DNA of 64,000 bases from contig JBKEAR010000003.1 in the NCBI GenBank assembly GCA_047972425.1, positions 186,001-250,000 on the forward strand. The letters are read 5' to 3'. Below are positions 43,448-51,578 of this stretch, in pieces; the stretch's first letter is position 1; every line of letters starts with the position of its first letter. The position numbers were made by a program, and so were the translations under genes. Below the pieces are notes generated by a model. That model was not told where the DNA came from. It saw only the letters and a program-made list of their open reading frames with translations, and searched no databases. The stretch is from JBKEAR01 sp047972425 (lineage in GTDB: Bacteria; Pseudomonadota; Alphaproteobacteria; JBKEAR01).

Positions 43448-43507
43448 ATGGAAAAAGAAAATTTTTTGAAATGGATTATCTGTCTTATTAAATGCCCCGA
43501 TTCCTAA
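43448..43507 (+). CDS. candidate TnaC-like leader peptide upstream of tnaA
   Basis: A 19-codon reading frame (starts MEKENFLKWII, ends KCPDS, stop TAA at 43505-43507) with a strong AGGGAGG ribosome-binding site 6 bases before its ATG. It has a single Trp codon (TGG at 43472, residue 9). It lies 22 bases after the regulator stop and 63 bases before tnaA. In E. coli, TnaC precedes tnaA and stalls ribosomes when free tryptophan is high. Aligning the K-W pair, this peptide shares Lys at W+6 and Asp at W+9 with E. coli TnaC, but it lacks the WFNID core and the last-residue Pro; a Pro is at residue 17. Coding status is inferred from the ribosome-binding site and position, not proven. Confidence 0.6.
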   Translation: MEKENFLKWIICLIKCPDS

Positions 43508-43509
43508 AT

Positions 43510-43558
43510 ATATTCAATATTATATCATCTATATAAATTAATAATAATATTGAAATAT
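43510..43558 (+). promoter_or_regulatory. stem-loop between leader peptide and tnaA
   Basis: Left arm ATATTCAATATTAT (43510-43523) starts 2 bases after the leader stop; right arm ATAATATTGAAATAT (43544-43558) pairs with it with one bulged A and ends directly before the AAGGAAAA ribosome-binding site of tnaA. A ribosome stalled at the leader stop would cover the left arm. No T-run follows, so it is more likely to act on translation or Rho access than as a simple terminator. Confidence 0.6.
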
Positions 43559-43570
43559 AAGGAAAAAACA

Positions 43571-44971
43571 ATGAAACGTATTCCGGAACCTTTCCGTATA
43601 AAAATGGTTGAACCCATTCGGATGACCAATTATAACGACCGTAAAAAAGCCATTGTAGAGGCTGGCTATAACCCATTTTCATTAAAAAGCAAAGATGTAT
43701 ATATTGATCTCTTAACTGATTCTGGCACAGGAGCCATGAGTGATAATCAGTGGGCTGGGTTGATGCTTGGTGATGAAGCTTATGCAGGAAGCCGAAACTT
43801 TTATAATCTCTACAATGCAGTACAACATTTTTTTGGTTATGAATTTGTTATTCCGACCCATCAGGGGCGTGGTGCCGAACAAATTCTATTCCCTTGTTTG
43901 ATCGAGAAAATGAAGCGGGAAAGAGGCGGTGATAAACCTGTATTTATTTCTAATTACCATTTCGATACAACCGCTGCACATATAGAACTTAATGGAGCTA
44001 AAGCGCTCAATATCGTAACTGAAAAAGCTTTTGATACAAAAACCTACTATGATTGGAAAGGGAATTTCGATTTAGAAAAGCTTGAAACGACTATTGCAGA
44101 GCATGGCAGCAAAAATATTGCAGCAATTGTCACAACAGTTACATGTAACAGCTCAGGCGGCCAGCCCATCTCTATGGCAAATATGCGTTCTGTACACGAG
44201 ATTGCTAAAAAGCATAATATTCCCGTTGTTATTGATTCTGCGCGTTATTGCGAAAATGCCTATTTCATCAAACAACGTGAAAAAGGTTATGAAAATAAAT
44301 CGATTTTAGAAATTATTAGAGAAATGTATTGTTATGGCGATATGCTGACAATGTCGGCTAAAAAAGACCCTATGGTTAATATCGGCGGATTATGCTGTAT
44401 AAAAGGTGATAAAGAACTTTTCCAAGCGGTACAAACCCGATGCGTGCCGATGGAAGGCTTTGTTACATATGGCGGGCTTGCTGGGCGCGATATGGAAGCT
44501 TTAGCACGTGGCCTATATGAAGGTGCGGACGAACATTTTCTTGAATATCGTATTGCCCAAGTAAAATATCTTGGTGATCGTTTACTTGAAGGTGGCGTGC
44601 CAATTCAATATCCCACAGGTGGCCATGCTGTTTTTGTAGATGCCGCTAAAATTTTACCCCATATCCCGGGCGACCAATTTCCGGCTCATGCGCTTTGTAA
44701 CGAGCTGTATTTAGAGGCGGGCATTCGTGCTGTTGAAATTGGCTCATTACTTTTGGGTCGTGATCCTTCTACAGGTAAACAAAAAGAATCGCCTTTAGAG
44801 CTTATGCGATTAACAATTCCACGCCGTGTTTATACAAATGACCATATGGATTATATTGCCGATGCTCTTATTGCCGTTAAAGAACGCGCCGGTAAAATTG
44901 TTGGTTTAACATTTGAATATGAACCTCCTGTTTTACGTCACTTCACAGCGCGCTTAAAGCCTGTGATTTAA
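43571..44971 (+). CDS. tnaA: tryptophanase (tryptophan indole-lyase)
   Basis: PLP enzyme that splits L-tryptophan to indole, pyruvate and ammonia. The 466-residue product shows IPEPFRIKMVEPI, DLLTDSGTGAMSDNQWAGLMLGDEAYAGSRNFY, PTHQGRGAEQI, SNYHFDTTAAH, SSGGQPISMANMRSV and the PLP segment MSAKKDPMVNIGG (Lys 265). Tyrosine phenol-lyase is the close alternative, but IRAVEIGSLLLGRD and the His of LRHFTARL match tryptophanase (phenol-lyase has RSMERG and LRFFTAR). Some stretches (DNQWAG, YGGLAGRDMEA, IPRRVYT) are phenol-lyase-like, so activity on tyrosine cannot be excluded. The ATG at 43571 follows AAGGAAAA; an earlier in-frame start lies inside the stem-loop and is rejected. Confidence 0.93.
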   Translation: MKRIPEPFRIKMVEPIRMTNYNDRKKAIVEAGYNPFSLKSKDVYIDLLTDSGTGAMSDNQWAGLMLGDEAYAGSRNFYNLYNAVQHFFGYEFVIPTHQGRGAEQILFPCLIEKMKRERGGDKPVFISNYHFDTTAAHIELNGAKALNIVTEKAFDTKTYYDWKGNFDLEKLETTIAEHGSKNIAAIVTTVTCNSSGGQPISMANMRSVHEIAKKHNIPVVIDSARYCENAYFIKQREKGYENKSILEIIREMYCYGDMLTMSAKKDPMVNIGGLCCIKGDKELFQAVQTRCVPMEGFVTYGGLAGRDMEALARGLYEGADEHFLEYRIAQVKYLGDRLLEGGVPIQYPTGGHAVFVDAAKILPHIPGDQFPAHALCNELYLEAGIRAVEIGSLLLGRDPSTGKQKESPLELMRLTIPRRVYTNDHMDYIADALIAVKERAGKIVGLTFEYEPPVLRHFTARLKPVI

Positions 44972-45030
44972 CAAAAAAATAATAATAGAGCCATATCTGT
45001 ATGGCTATTCCTAACAGGGAGGTAAAAAAA

Positions 45031-46278
45031 ATGACAACAGAGAAATTAAAGGCTCCGTCTTTAATCGGCGGAGGAATGATTATTGCCGGAACGGCAGTTG
45101 GGGCAGGGATGTTTGCTATTCCTGTTGTAAGTGCGGGCATGTGGACATCATGGGCAACTTTTGCTTTAATTGTTACATGGTTTTGTATGATGCATTCTGG
45201 CTTTATGCTTTTAGAAACTAATCTTAATTATCCTAAGGGTTCAAGCTTTGATACCATCGTTAAAGATACATTAGGCACAGGCTGGAATATTTTTAATGGT
45301 ATAACCGTTGCTTTTGTTGGTTATATTCTTGCTTACGCATATATTTCAGGTGGTGGATCAATTGTTGTGCAAACTCTAGAGGCAACTATTGGTTATACAC
45401 CCCCACAAAAAGTAGCCGGTATTTTATTTGCATTAGGTCTTGCATTTTTTGTATGGCTTTCTACAAAAGCTGTGGATCGTATAACAACTGTTTTAATTTT
45501 TGGTATGATTATCACATTCTTTATGTCTGTGAGTGGACTAACTTTTCATATTAAACCTGAATATTTATTTAATACGGTAGCTACTGAAAAAATAAAATAT
45601 TTTCCATTTATTTTTGCGGCATTACCTGCTTTATTAACATCATTTGGCTATCATCATAGTGTGCCGAGCCTTATGAAATATTACGGAAAAGCGCCCCGAA
45701 AGATTATCATATGTATTATTTTCGGAACAACATTAGCCCTTATTTTCTATATCTTTTGGCTTATTGCTATTTTGGGTAATATCCCCCGTAGCCAGTTTAC
45801 AGATATAATTGCTCAAGGGGGTAATGTAGGTGTTTTAGTTAATGCAGTTAGCAATGTAATTGATGGAAAATTTACTTCAAACTTACTTTCAATGTTTGCA
45901 AATATGGCTGTTGCCTCATCTTTTTTAGGGGTAACTCTTGGACTTTTTGACTATTTAGCTGATCTATTTAAATTTGACGATAGCCGGTTAGGTCGTACAA
46001 AAACAGCTGCTATATTATTTGTTCCGCCACTTATCGGTGGGGTATTCTTTCCCAATGGTTTTATTTTAGCCATTGGTTTTGCCGGCCTTGCTGCTACAGT
46101 TTGGGCGGCGATTGTTCCGGCTATGATGGCTAAAGAAAGCCGTAAAAAATTTGGGAATCCGTTATTTCGTACTTGGGGTGGTAATATACTCATTTATATT
46201 ATAGTTACCTACGGCATTGTTATTGCCATTTGTCACATATTAAGTATGTTTAATATGCTTCCGGTTTTTGGCGGTTAA
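45031..46278 (+). CDS. tnaB: aromatic amino acid permease (TnaB/Mtr/TyrP family)
   Basis: Inner-membrane permease of the hydroxy/aromatic amino acid (HAAAP) family. The 415-residue product has about 11 hydrophobic segments and begins APSLIGGGMIIAGTAVGAGMFAIPVVSAGMW, the family's N-terminal signature; later segments include FGYHHSVPSLMKYYGK and ASSFLGVTLGLFDYLADLF. Placement right after tnaA suggests that it takes up tryptophan, as TnaB does in E. coli; tyrosine is possible. The ATG at 45031 is preferred to an ATG at 45001, because a GGGAGG site lies just before it. ridA follows 28 bases later. Confidence 0.9.
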   Translation: MTTEKLKAPSLIGGGMIIAGTAVGAGMFAIPVVSAGMWTSWATFALIVTWFCMMHSGFMLLETNLNYPKGSSFDTIVKDTLGTGWNIFNGITVAFVGYILAYAYISGGGSIVVQTLEATIGYTPPQKVAGILFALGLAFFVWLSTKAVDRITTVLIFGMIITFFMSVSGLTFHIKPEYLFNTVATEKIKYFPFIFAALPALLTSFGYHHSVPSLMKYYGKAPRKIIICIIFGTTLALIFYIFWLIAILGNIPRSQFTDIIAQGGNVGVLVNAVSNVIDGKFTSNLLSMFANMAVASSFLGVTLGLFDYLADLFKFDDSRLGRTKTAAILFVPPLIGGVFFPNGFILAIGFAGLAATVWAAIVPAMMAKESRKKFGNPLFRTWGGNILIYIIVTYGIVIAICHILSMFNMLPVFGG

Positions 46279-46306
46279 AAAAATATAATTTTAAGGAGAT
46301 TAAAAT

Positions 46307-46687
46307 ATGACTATTATCAATACCGATGAAGCACCTGCGGCTATAGGGCCTTATGTGCAGGCTGTGGATTTGGGGAATATAATCATAACCTCGGGGCAAT
46401 TACCCATTTGCCCCAAAACAGGGGATATGCCTAAGGATATCGAGGCGCAAACACGACAATCTTTAAATAATATCAAAGCAATTGTTCAAGCAGCTGGGTT
46501 AAATGTTAAAGATATAAAGAAAACAATGATATTTCTAAAAAATCTTAATGATTTTAATATGGTTAATAAAGCCTACCAAGATTTTTTTGATTATCATACT
46601 GCCCCTTATCCTGCACGCTCATGTGTTGAGGTTGCCCGGCTACCAAAAGATGCACAAATAGAAATAGAAGCTATAGCTTTAAAGTAG
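46307..46687 (+). CDS. ridA: RidA-family 2-iminobutanoate/2-iminopropanoate deaminase
   Basis: Hydrolyses reactive enamine/imine intermediates released by PLP enzymes to 2-oxo acids and ammonia. The 126-residue product has the complete pattern: APAAIGPYVQAVDLGNIIITSGQLP, ARSCVEVARLPKDAQIEIEAIALK with the conserved Arg (in PARSCVEV) and the C-terminal Glu. Tryptophanase produces aminoacrylate, which RidA would convert to pyruvate, so its place after tnaA and the permease makes biochemical sense. An AAGGAG site precedes the ATG. A terminator at 46716-46745 closes the cassette. Confidence 0.93.
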   Translation: MTIINTDEAPAAIGPYVQAVDLGNIIITSGQLPICPKTGDMPKDIEAQTRQSLNNIKAIVQAAGLNVKDIKKTMIFLKNLNDFNMVNKAYQDFFDYHTAPYPARSCVEVARLPKDAQIEIEAIALK

Positions 46688-46715
46688 CGTATTTTTAAAG
46701 ATTTATTTATCAGAT

Positions 46716-46745
46716 GAGGCAAGAATATAAAGCTTGCCTCTTTTT
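46716..46745 (+). terminator. Rho-independent terminator ending the tna cassette
   Basis: GAGGCAAG (46716-46723) pairs with CTTGCCTC (46733-46740), followed by TTTTT. Confidence 0.93.
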
Positions 46746-46896
46746 ATTATATAAGCCACCCATAAATTATCGAATAAAACATAGTAATTTAGTTGGTTTT
46801 TAAAAATGCAAATTTTTTATTAATTCTAAAATAAAAGCTTTACAAAGCCTACCCATTCATCATAAAAATAAGGTTAACGAAATCGTGTAAGCAACA

Positions 46897-46925
46897 TTGT
46901 TATTTGCATAAAATTTATGTAAAAT
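46897..46925 (+). promoter_or_regulatory. sigma70-type promoter of the nuo operon
   Basis: TTGTTA (46897-46902), a 17-base spacer and TAAAAT (46920-46925), about 25 bases before nuoA. The rest of the 263-base gap after ridA holds only the terminator at 46716-46745. Confidence 0.65.
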
Positions 46926-46950
46926 ATAACTATAGAAATGGAGAAAACCT

Positions 46951-47328
46951 ATGAGTAGCCTCTTAGAGGACTATTATTCAATCTTTTTATTTCTTCTCAT
47001 TGCGATTATTGTACCTGCACTCGCATTAGGGGGATCTTATTATGTATCTAAAATTACGGGCGGGCAAAAGCCCGATGCAGATAAACTTTCTCCTTATGAA
47101 TGTGGCTTTGATGCTTTTGAAAACGCACACCAACGTTTTGATGTCCGTTTTTATTTAGTTGCAATTCTCTTTGTTATTTTTGATTTAGAAGTTGCCTTTC
47201 TTTACCCATGGGCCGTTACATTAGGAAAAATCGGTATCGTGGGTTTTTGGTCAATGATCGTATTTTTATTTATTCTAACTATCGGATTTATTTACGAATG
47301 GAAATCCGGCGCTTTAGATTGGGAGTAG
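46951..47328 (+). CDS. nuoA: NADH-quinone oxidoreductase subunit A
   Basis: Membrane subunit at the junction of the arms of complex I. The 125-residue product has three hydrophobic segments and the family motifs KLSPYECGFDAFENAHQRFDVRFYLVAILFVIFDLEVAFLYPW, with the conserved Cys loop that senses the quinone site. A GGAG site lies before the ATG. It is the first of 14 nuo genes that follow in the standard A-N order, with small gaps or overlaps throughout. nuoB starts 3 bases after the stop. Confidence 0.98.
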   Translation: MSSLLEDYYSIFLFLLIAIIVPALALGGSYYVSKITGGQKPDADKLSPYECGFDAFENAHQRFDVRFYLVAILFVIFDLEVAFLYPWAVTLGKIGIVGFWSMIVFLFILTIGFIYEWKSGALDWE

Positions 47329-47331
47329 CTT

Positions 47332-47871
47332 ATGAGTAGCAATGATAATATTGCCCCAATTCCACCGGGCAAAGAGCAAGATGCCGTTTTGGATCAAGTA
47401 AATACTGAGCTTAACGAAAAAGGCTTTGTTGCAGCTAATTTAGATAAATTGGTTACTTGGGCGCATACTGGTTCTTTATGGCCTATGTCTTTTGGTTTAG
47501 CTTGTTGTGCTATTGAATTTATGCAAGCTTTTGGTCCCCGTTTCGATATGGAAAGAATGGGTATGGTGCCGCGGGCATCTCCACGCCAGTCCGATGTTAT
47601 TTTTGTTTCCGGAACATTAACCAATAAAATGGCACCGGCTTTTCGGCGTATTTATGATCAAATGGCTGAGCCCCGTTGGGTAATTTCGGTGGGGTCATGT
47701 GCCAATACAGGTGGATATTATCATTATTCTTATTCAGTTGTACGTGGTTGTGATCGGATAGTGCCTGTAGACATTTATGTTCCCGGCTGTCCGCCAACGG
47801 CAGAAGCTCTTGTTTATGGCGTGCTTCAGCTTCAAAAGAAAATTCGTCGTACACATACGATTTTCCGTTAA
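47332..47871 (+). CDS. nuoB: NADH-quinone oxidoreductase subunit B
   Basis: Carries the terminal 4Fe-4S cluster N2 that hands electrons to quinone. The 179-residue product contains the cluster ligands in LACCAIEFMQAFGPRFD (tandem Cys), GSCANTGGYYHYSYSVVRGCD and YVPGCPPTAEAL. The N-terminal 30 residues are variable, as usual. The GSCANTGG segment also lines the quinone site. It lies 3 bases after nuoA and 15 before nuoC. Confidence 0.98.
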   Translation: MSSNDNIAPIPPGKEQDAVLDQVNTELNEKGFVAANLDKLVTWAHTGSLWPMSFGLACCAIEFMQAFGPRFDMERMGMVPRASPRQSDVIFVSGTLTNKMAPAFRRIYDQMAEPRWVISVGSCANTGGYYHYSYSVVRGCDRIVPVDIYVPGCPPTAEALVYGVLQLQKKIRRTHTIFR

Positions 47872-47886
47872 GATTAAGGGGTAAGT

Positions 47887-48531
47887 ATGACTCATTATTG
47901 GAAACAAAATAAAGAAGCACTCAAAGATTTAGCTGCTCATATTAAATCAGAGCTCGGTGCAACCTTATTAGATTGGCATTTTGCCCAAGATGAACTTGTG
48001 ATTATTGTTCCCGTCACAGAAATTCATAAAGTGATGACTTTTCTTCACGAGGATAATACATGCTTTTTTGAGCAAATGATGGATGTTACTGCCGTGGATT
48101 ACTTAGAACGTGATCCGCGTTTTGATATTGTATATAACTTATTAAGCCTAAAGTATAATCATCGTATTCGTGTAAAAGCTTCGTTAAATGAAGAAACACC
48201 AATCCCAACGGTTACAAATATTTGGAAGTGTGCCAATTGGTGGGAGCGCGAAGTTTGGGATATGTTTGGTTTGGTTTTTGAAGGTCATCCGGACTTACGG
48301 CGTATTTTAACTGACTACGGCTTTGAAGGTCATCCATTACGTAAAGACTTTCCTGTTACAGGATATGTAGAAGTGCGCTATGATGAAAAAGAGCGCAGAG
48401 TTGTATATGAGCCAATCGATTTGGTTCAAGAATATAGAGAGTTTGATAATCTTTCTCCATGGGAAGGCGCAAATGCAGCAAAACATGTTCTTTCTGATCA
48501 AACTGATATGCAAGAGAAGGGAGAGGATTAA
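47887..48531 (+). CDS. nuoC: NADH-quinone oxidoreductase subunit C
   Basis: Peripheral arm subunit (30 kDa homolog) near the quinone module. The 214-residue product shows the conserved WWEREVWDMFGLVFEGHPDLRRILTDYGFEGHPLRKDFPVTGYVEVRYDEKERRVVYEPI. It is separate from nuoD, as in alphaproteobacteria and mitochondria, rather than fused as in E. coli. The stop codon overlaps the nuoD start by one base. Confidence 0.98.
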   Translation: MTHYWKQNKEALKDLAAHIKSELGATLLDWHFAQDELVIIVPVTEIHKVMTFLHEDNTCFFEQMMDVTAVDYLERDPRFDIVYNLLSLKYNHRIRVKASLNEETPIPTVTNIWKCANWWEREVWDMFGLVFEGHPDLRRILTDYGFEGHPLRKDFPVTGYVEVRYDEKERRVVYEPIDLVQEYREFDNLSPWEGANAAKHVLSDQTDMQEKGED

Positions 48532-49709
48532 TGGCTGAAACTCAAATAAAAACAACAACAGTTAACTTTGGCCCTCAACACCCATCGGCGCATGGTGTAT
48601 TGCGTTTAGTTTTAGAGATGGATGGCGAGGTTGTTGAACGGGCAGATCCCCATATTGGGCAACTCCATCGGGGTACAGAGAAATTATTAGAGCATAAAAC
48701 ATATATTCAAGGTTTACCTTATATGGATCGGATGGATTATGTAAATGCCTTATCGTTTGAGCATGGCTTTAGCTTGGCCGTAGAAAAATTACTGGGTATT
48801 GAAATCCCCCGCAGGGCTCAATTTATTCGGGTTATGTATCTCGAGCTTTCACGCTTGTTAAAACATATTTTTACAGTTGGTTTCGCATCGCTCGATATTG
48901 GACTAATGGCTCCATCGGTTTGGGGTTTTGAACATCGGGAACGCATTATGGAGTTTATTGAAGCTGCATGTGGTGCGCGTTTCCATACCAATTATATTCG
49001 CCCCGGCGGCGTTGCTGTTGATATCCCTGATGGATTATTAGAAAAGGTCGAAGCTTGGACATATGTATTTGAAAAAGACTTTGAATCTATAAAACGTCTT
49101 TCTTTGCATAACCGTATTTTTAAACAACGGATGGTTAATGTTGGTATTGTATCGGCAGAGGATGCGTTGAGTATGGGATTTTCTGGCCCTAACCTACGGG
49201 CTTCTGGTGTTGCTTGGGATTTGCGTAAGGCACAGCCATATGAAGTTTACGATGAACTTGACTTTGATGTTGTCACTGCAAAAACAGGCGATAGTTACGA
49301 CCGATTTTTACTCCGTACTGGTGAAGTTGCCCAAAGTTTAAAAATTATTCGTCAAGTTATTAAAATGATGCCAGAAGGCCCCATAAAAGTTGACGATAGT
49401 CATATATCACCACCCAAAAGAAGCCTAATGAAAAGCTCTATGGAAGAACTTATTAATCATTTTAAATATTTCTCCGAGGGTTTTCATGTGCCAGCTGGGG
49501 AAACCTATACAGCAGTAGAAGTTCCTTCGGGTGAATTTGGTGTATATATGATATCCGATGGTACAAATAAACCATATCGGGTTAAATTACGTGTTACTGG
49601 TTTCTCTCATTTACAATCGATTATGCATATCGGTAAAGGGCATATGCTCGCCGATGCTGTAGGAATTATGGGGGTTTTAGATATCGTGTTTGGGGAGATT
49701 GACCGATGA
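48531..49709 (+). CDS. nuoD: NADH-quinone oxidoreductase subunit D
   Basis: Peripheral arm subunit (49 kDa homolog) that forms the quinone-binding site with NuoB. The 392-residue product has TVNFGPQHPSAHGVLRLVLEMDGE, the HIGQLHRGTEKLLEHKTYIQGLPYMDRMDYV region (quinone-site His and Tyr) and the C-terminal GEFGVYMISDGTNKPYRVKLRVTGFSHLQ...GIMGVLDIVFGEIDR. It overlaps nuoC by one base and nuoE by four (ATGA). Confidence 0.98.
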   Translation: MAETQIKTTTVNFGPQHPSAHGVLRLVLEMDGEVVERADPHIGQLHRGTEKLLEHKTYIQGLPYMDRMDYVNALSFEHGFSLAVEKLLGIEIPRRAQFIRVMYLELSRLLKHIFTVGFASLDIGLMAPSVWGFEHRERIMEFIEAACGARFHTNYIRPGGVAVDIPDGLLEKVEAWTYVFEKDFESIKRLSLHNRIFKQRMVNVGIVSAEDALSMGFSGPNLRASGVAWDLRKAQPYEVYDELDFDVVTAKTGDSYDRFLLRTGEVAQSLKIIRQVIKMMPEGPIKVDDSHISPPKRSLMKSSMEELINHFKYFSEGFHVPAGETYTAVEVPSGEFGVYMISDGTNKPYRVKLRVTGFSHLQSIMHIGKGHMLADAVGIMGVLDIVFGEIDR

Positions 49710-50305
49710 GTGTACAGGATTTTCAACCGAAAGATTTTTCTTTTTCCGAAGAGAATAAAAAAGAAATAGAAAAAATATTGGCTAAATATCCAAAAGAGCG
49801 CAAAGCCTCGGCTGTTATGCCTTTATTAACATTGGCTCAGAAACAGCATGATAACTGGATTCCAAAAGCAGCCATGACTAAAATTGCAGAGATTTTATCT
49901 ATTCCTGATACACGTGTATTAGAGGTTGCGACTTTTTATACCATGTATAATCTTGAGCCTTTAGGGAAACATCATATTCAGGTTTGTACAAATTTATCAT
50001 GTTGGCTAAAAGGAGCCGATGATATTGTCAAACAATTTGAAAAAGAAATTGGTGTCGCCATGGGTGGGACAAGTGAAGATAATCAGTTTACATTATCCTA
50101 TGTTGAATGTGCCGGTGCCTGTGTAAACGCACCTGTGGTTCAAATTGGTGTTGATTATTACGAAGATTTAACAGCTGAAGCCGTTATACAAATTGTTAAT
50201 GAGCTTAAAGAAGGTAAAACCCCTAAAGCTGGGCCATATTCTGACAGAAAATGTAGTGAGCCTGCAGGTGGTTTAACAACATTGGTGGAAGGAGGAGTAG
50301 CCTAA
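49706..50305 (+). CDS. nuoE: NADH-quinone oxidoreductase subunit E
   Basis: Binds the 2Fe-2S cluster N1a in the NADH-oxidising module (24 kDa homolog). The 199-residue product has the ligands CTNLSC and CAGACVNAP, and the N-terminal helical region with SAVMPLLTLAQKQHDNWI. A lysine-rich tail (SDRKCSEPAGG) ends the protein. It overlaps nuoD by four bases and nuoF by one, indicating coupled translation of this module. Confidence 0.97.
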   Translation: MSVQDFQPKDFSFSEENKKEIEKILAKYPKERKASAVMPLLTLAQKQHDNWIPKAAMTKIAEILSIPDTRVLEVATFYTMYNLEPLGKHHIQVCTNLSCWLKGADDIVKQFEKEIGVAMGGTSEDNQFTLSYVECAGACVNAPVVQIGVDYYEDLTAEAVIQIVNELKEGKTPKAGPYSDRKCSEPAGGLTTLVEGGVA

Positions 50306-51567
50306 TGCTCCAAGATAAAGATCGTATCTTCCAAAATATTTATGGTTTAAAGCCAACCAATTTAGCGGGTGCTAAGGCTCTTGGCGATTGGTCAAACACG
50401 GCTGAACTTACAGCAAAAGGCAGGGCTTGGATTATTGATGAAGTCAAAAAATCAGGCCTACGCGGACGTGGCGGTGCGGGCTTTTCTACTGGTATGAAAT
50501 GGTCTTTCATGCCTAAAGAGCTTAACGAACGCCCACATTATTTGGTTATCAATGCCGATGAAGGCGAACCGGGTACATGTAAAGATCGTGAAATTTTACG
50601 CCATGAACCCCAAAAATTATTAGAGGGTATTGTTCTTGCTGGTTTTGCTGTTCAGGCGCATGCATGTTATATCTATATTCGGGGTGAGTTTTACCGTGAA
50701 GCACAAGCAATGCAAGTTGCAATTGATGAAGCCTATGCAGCAGGTCTTTTAGGTGAAAATGCTGCGGGTACCGATTGGAAAATGGATGTTTACATTCATA
50801 TGGGGGCTGGTGCTTATATTTGCGGTGAGGAATCAGCACTTATTGAAAGTATTGAGGGCAAAAAAGGCCAACCGCGCCTAAAACCGCCATTTCCTGCGAA
50901 TGTTGGGCTTTATGGCTGCCCAACCATTGTTAATAATGTGGAAACCATAGCGGTTGTTCCAACAATATTGCGCCGTGGTGGAGAATGGTTTGATAGTTTA
51001 GGCCCTGATGGTAATTCGGGCACAAAATTATTCCAAATATCTGGTCATGTAAATAATCCATGCATTGTCGAAGAAGAAATGGGTGTTCCATTAAAACAAT
51101 TAATCGAAAAACATGCTGGTGGTGTTCGGGGTGGTTGGGATAATTTACTCGCTATTATTCCGGGCGGGTCATCGGTTCCTGTTTTAACCAAAGCCCAATG
51201 CGAAATTGTTAATATGGATTTTGATTCTTTACGTAACGAAGGCTCTGGTTTAGGTACGGCCGCCGTTATGGTGATGGATAAATCAACCGATATCGTTAAG
51301 GCGATTGCAAGGCTTTCGCATTTTTATGCCCATGAAAGTTGTGGCCAATGCACACCTTGCCGCGAAGGTACTGGTTGGCTTTGCCGAATTATGGATAGAA
51401 TGGTTAGCGGTAATGCCAGTTTAGAAGAAATTGATATGCTTTACCAAGTAACAAAACAAATAGAAGGTCAAACAATTTGTGCCTTAGGCGATGCCGCAGC
51501 ATGGCCAGTACAAGGCTTAATTAAAGCGTTTAGACCCGCTATTGAAGAACGTTTAGCAAAAGCGTAG
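50305..51567 (+). CDS. nuoF: NADH-quinone oxidoreductase subunit F
   Basis: Binds NADH, FMN and 4Fe-4S cluster N3 (51 kDa homolog). The 420-residue product carries GLRGRGGAGFSTGMKWSFMP (NADH/FMN glycine loop), NADEGEPGTCKDREI, the GAGAYICGEESALIESIEG segment and the cluster motif ESCGQCTPCREGTGW with a later Cys in TICALGD. Length and order are typical. It overlaps nuoE by one base and lies 11 bases before nuoG. Confidence 0.98.
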   Translation: MLQDKDRIFQNIYGLKPTNLAGAKALGDWSNTAELTAKGRAWIIDEVKKSGLRGRGGAGFSTGMKWSFMPKELNERPHYLVINADEGEPGTCKDREILRHEPQKLLEGIVLAGFAVQAHACYIYIRGEFYREAQAMQVAIDEAYAAGLLGENAAGTDWKMDVYIHMGAGAYICGEESALIESIEGKKGQPRLKPPFPANVGLYGCPTIVNNVETIAVVPTILRRGGEWFDSLGPDGNSGTKLFQISGHVNNPCIVEEEMGVPLKQLIEKHAGGVRGGWDNLLAIIPGGSSVPVLTKAQCEIVNMDFDSLRNEGSGLGTAAVMVMDKSTDIVKAIARLSHFYAHESCGQCTPCREGTGWLCRIMDRMVSGNASLEEIDMLYQVTKQIEGQTICALGDAAAWPVQGLIKAFRPAIEERLAKA

Positions 51568-51578
51568 AGGGAAAATAC

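Noticed and set aside
43571..44971. Tyrosine phenol-lyase as the identity of the indole-lyase gene
   Set aside because: The C-terminal His in LRHFTARL and IRAVEIGSLLLGRD match tryptophanase; phenol-lyase has Phe and RSMERG at these places. Some side activity remains possible.
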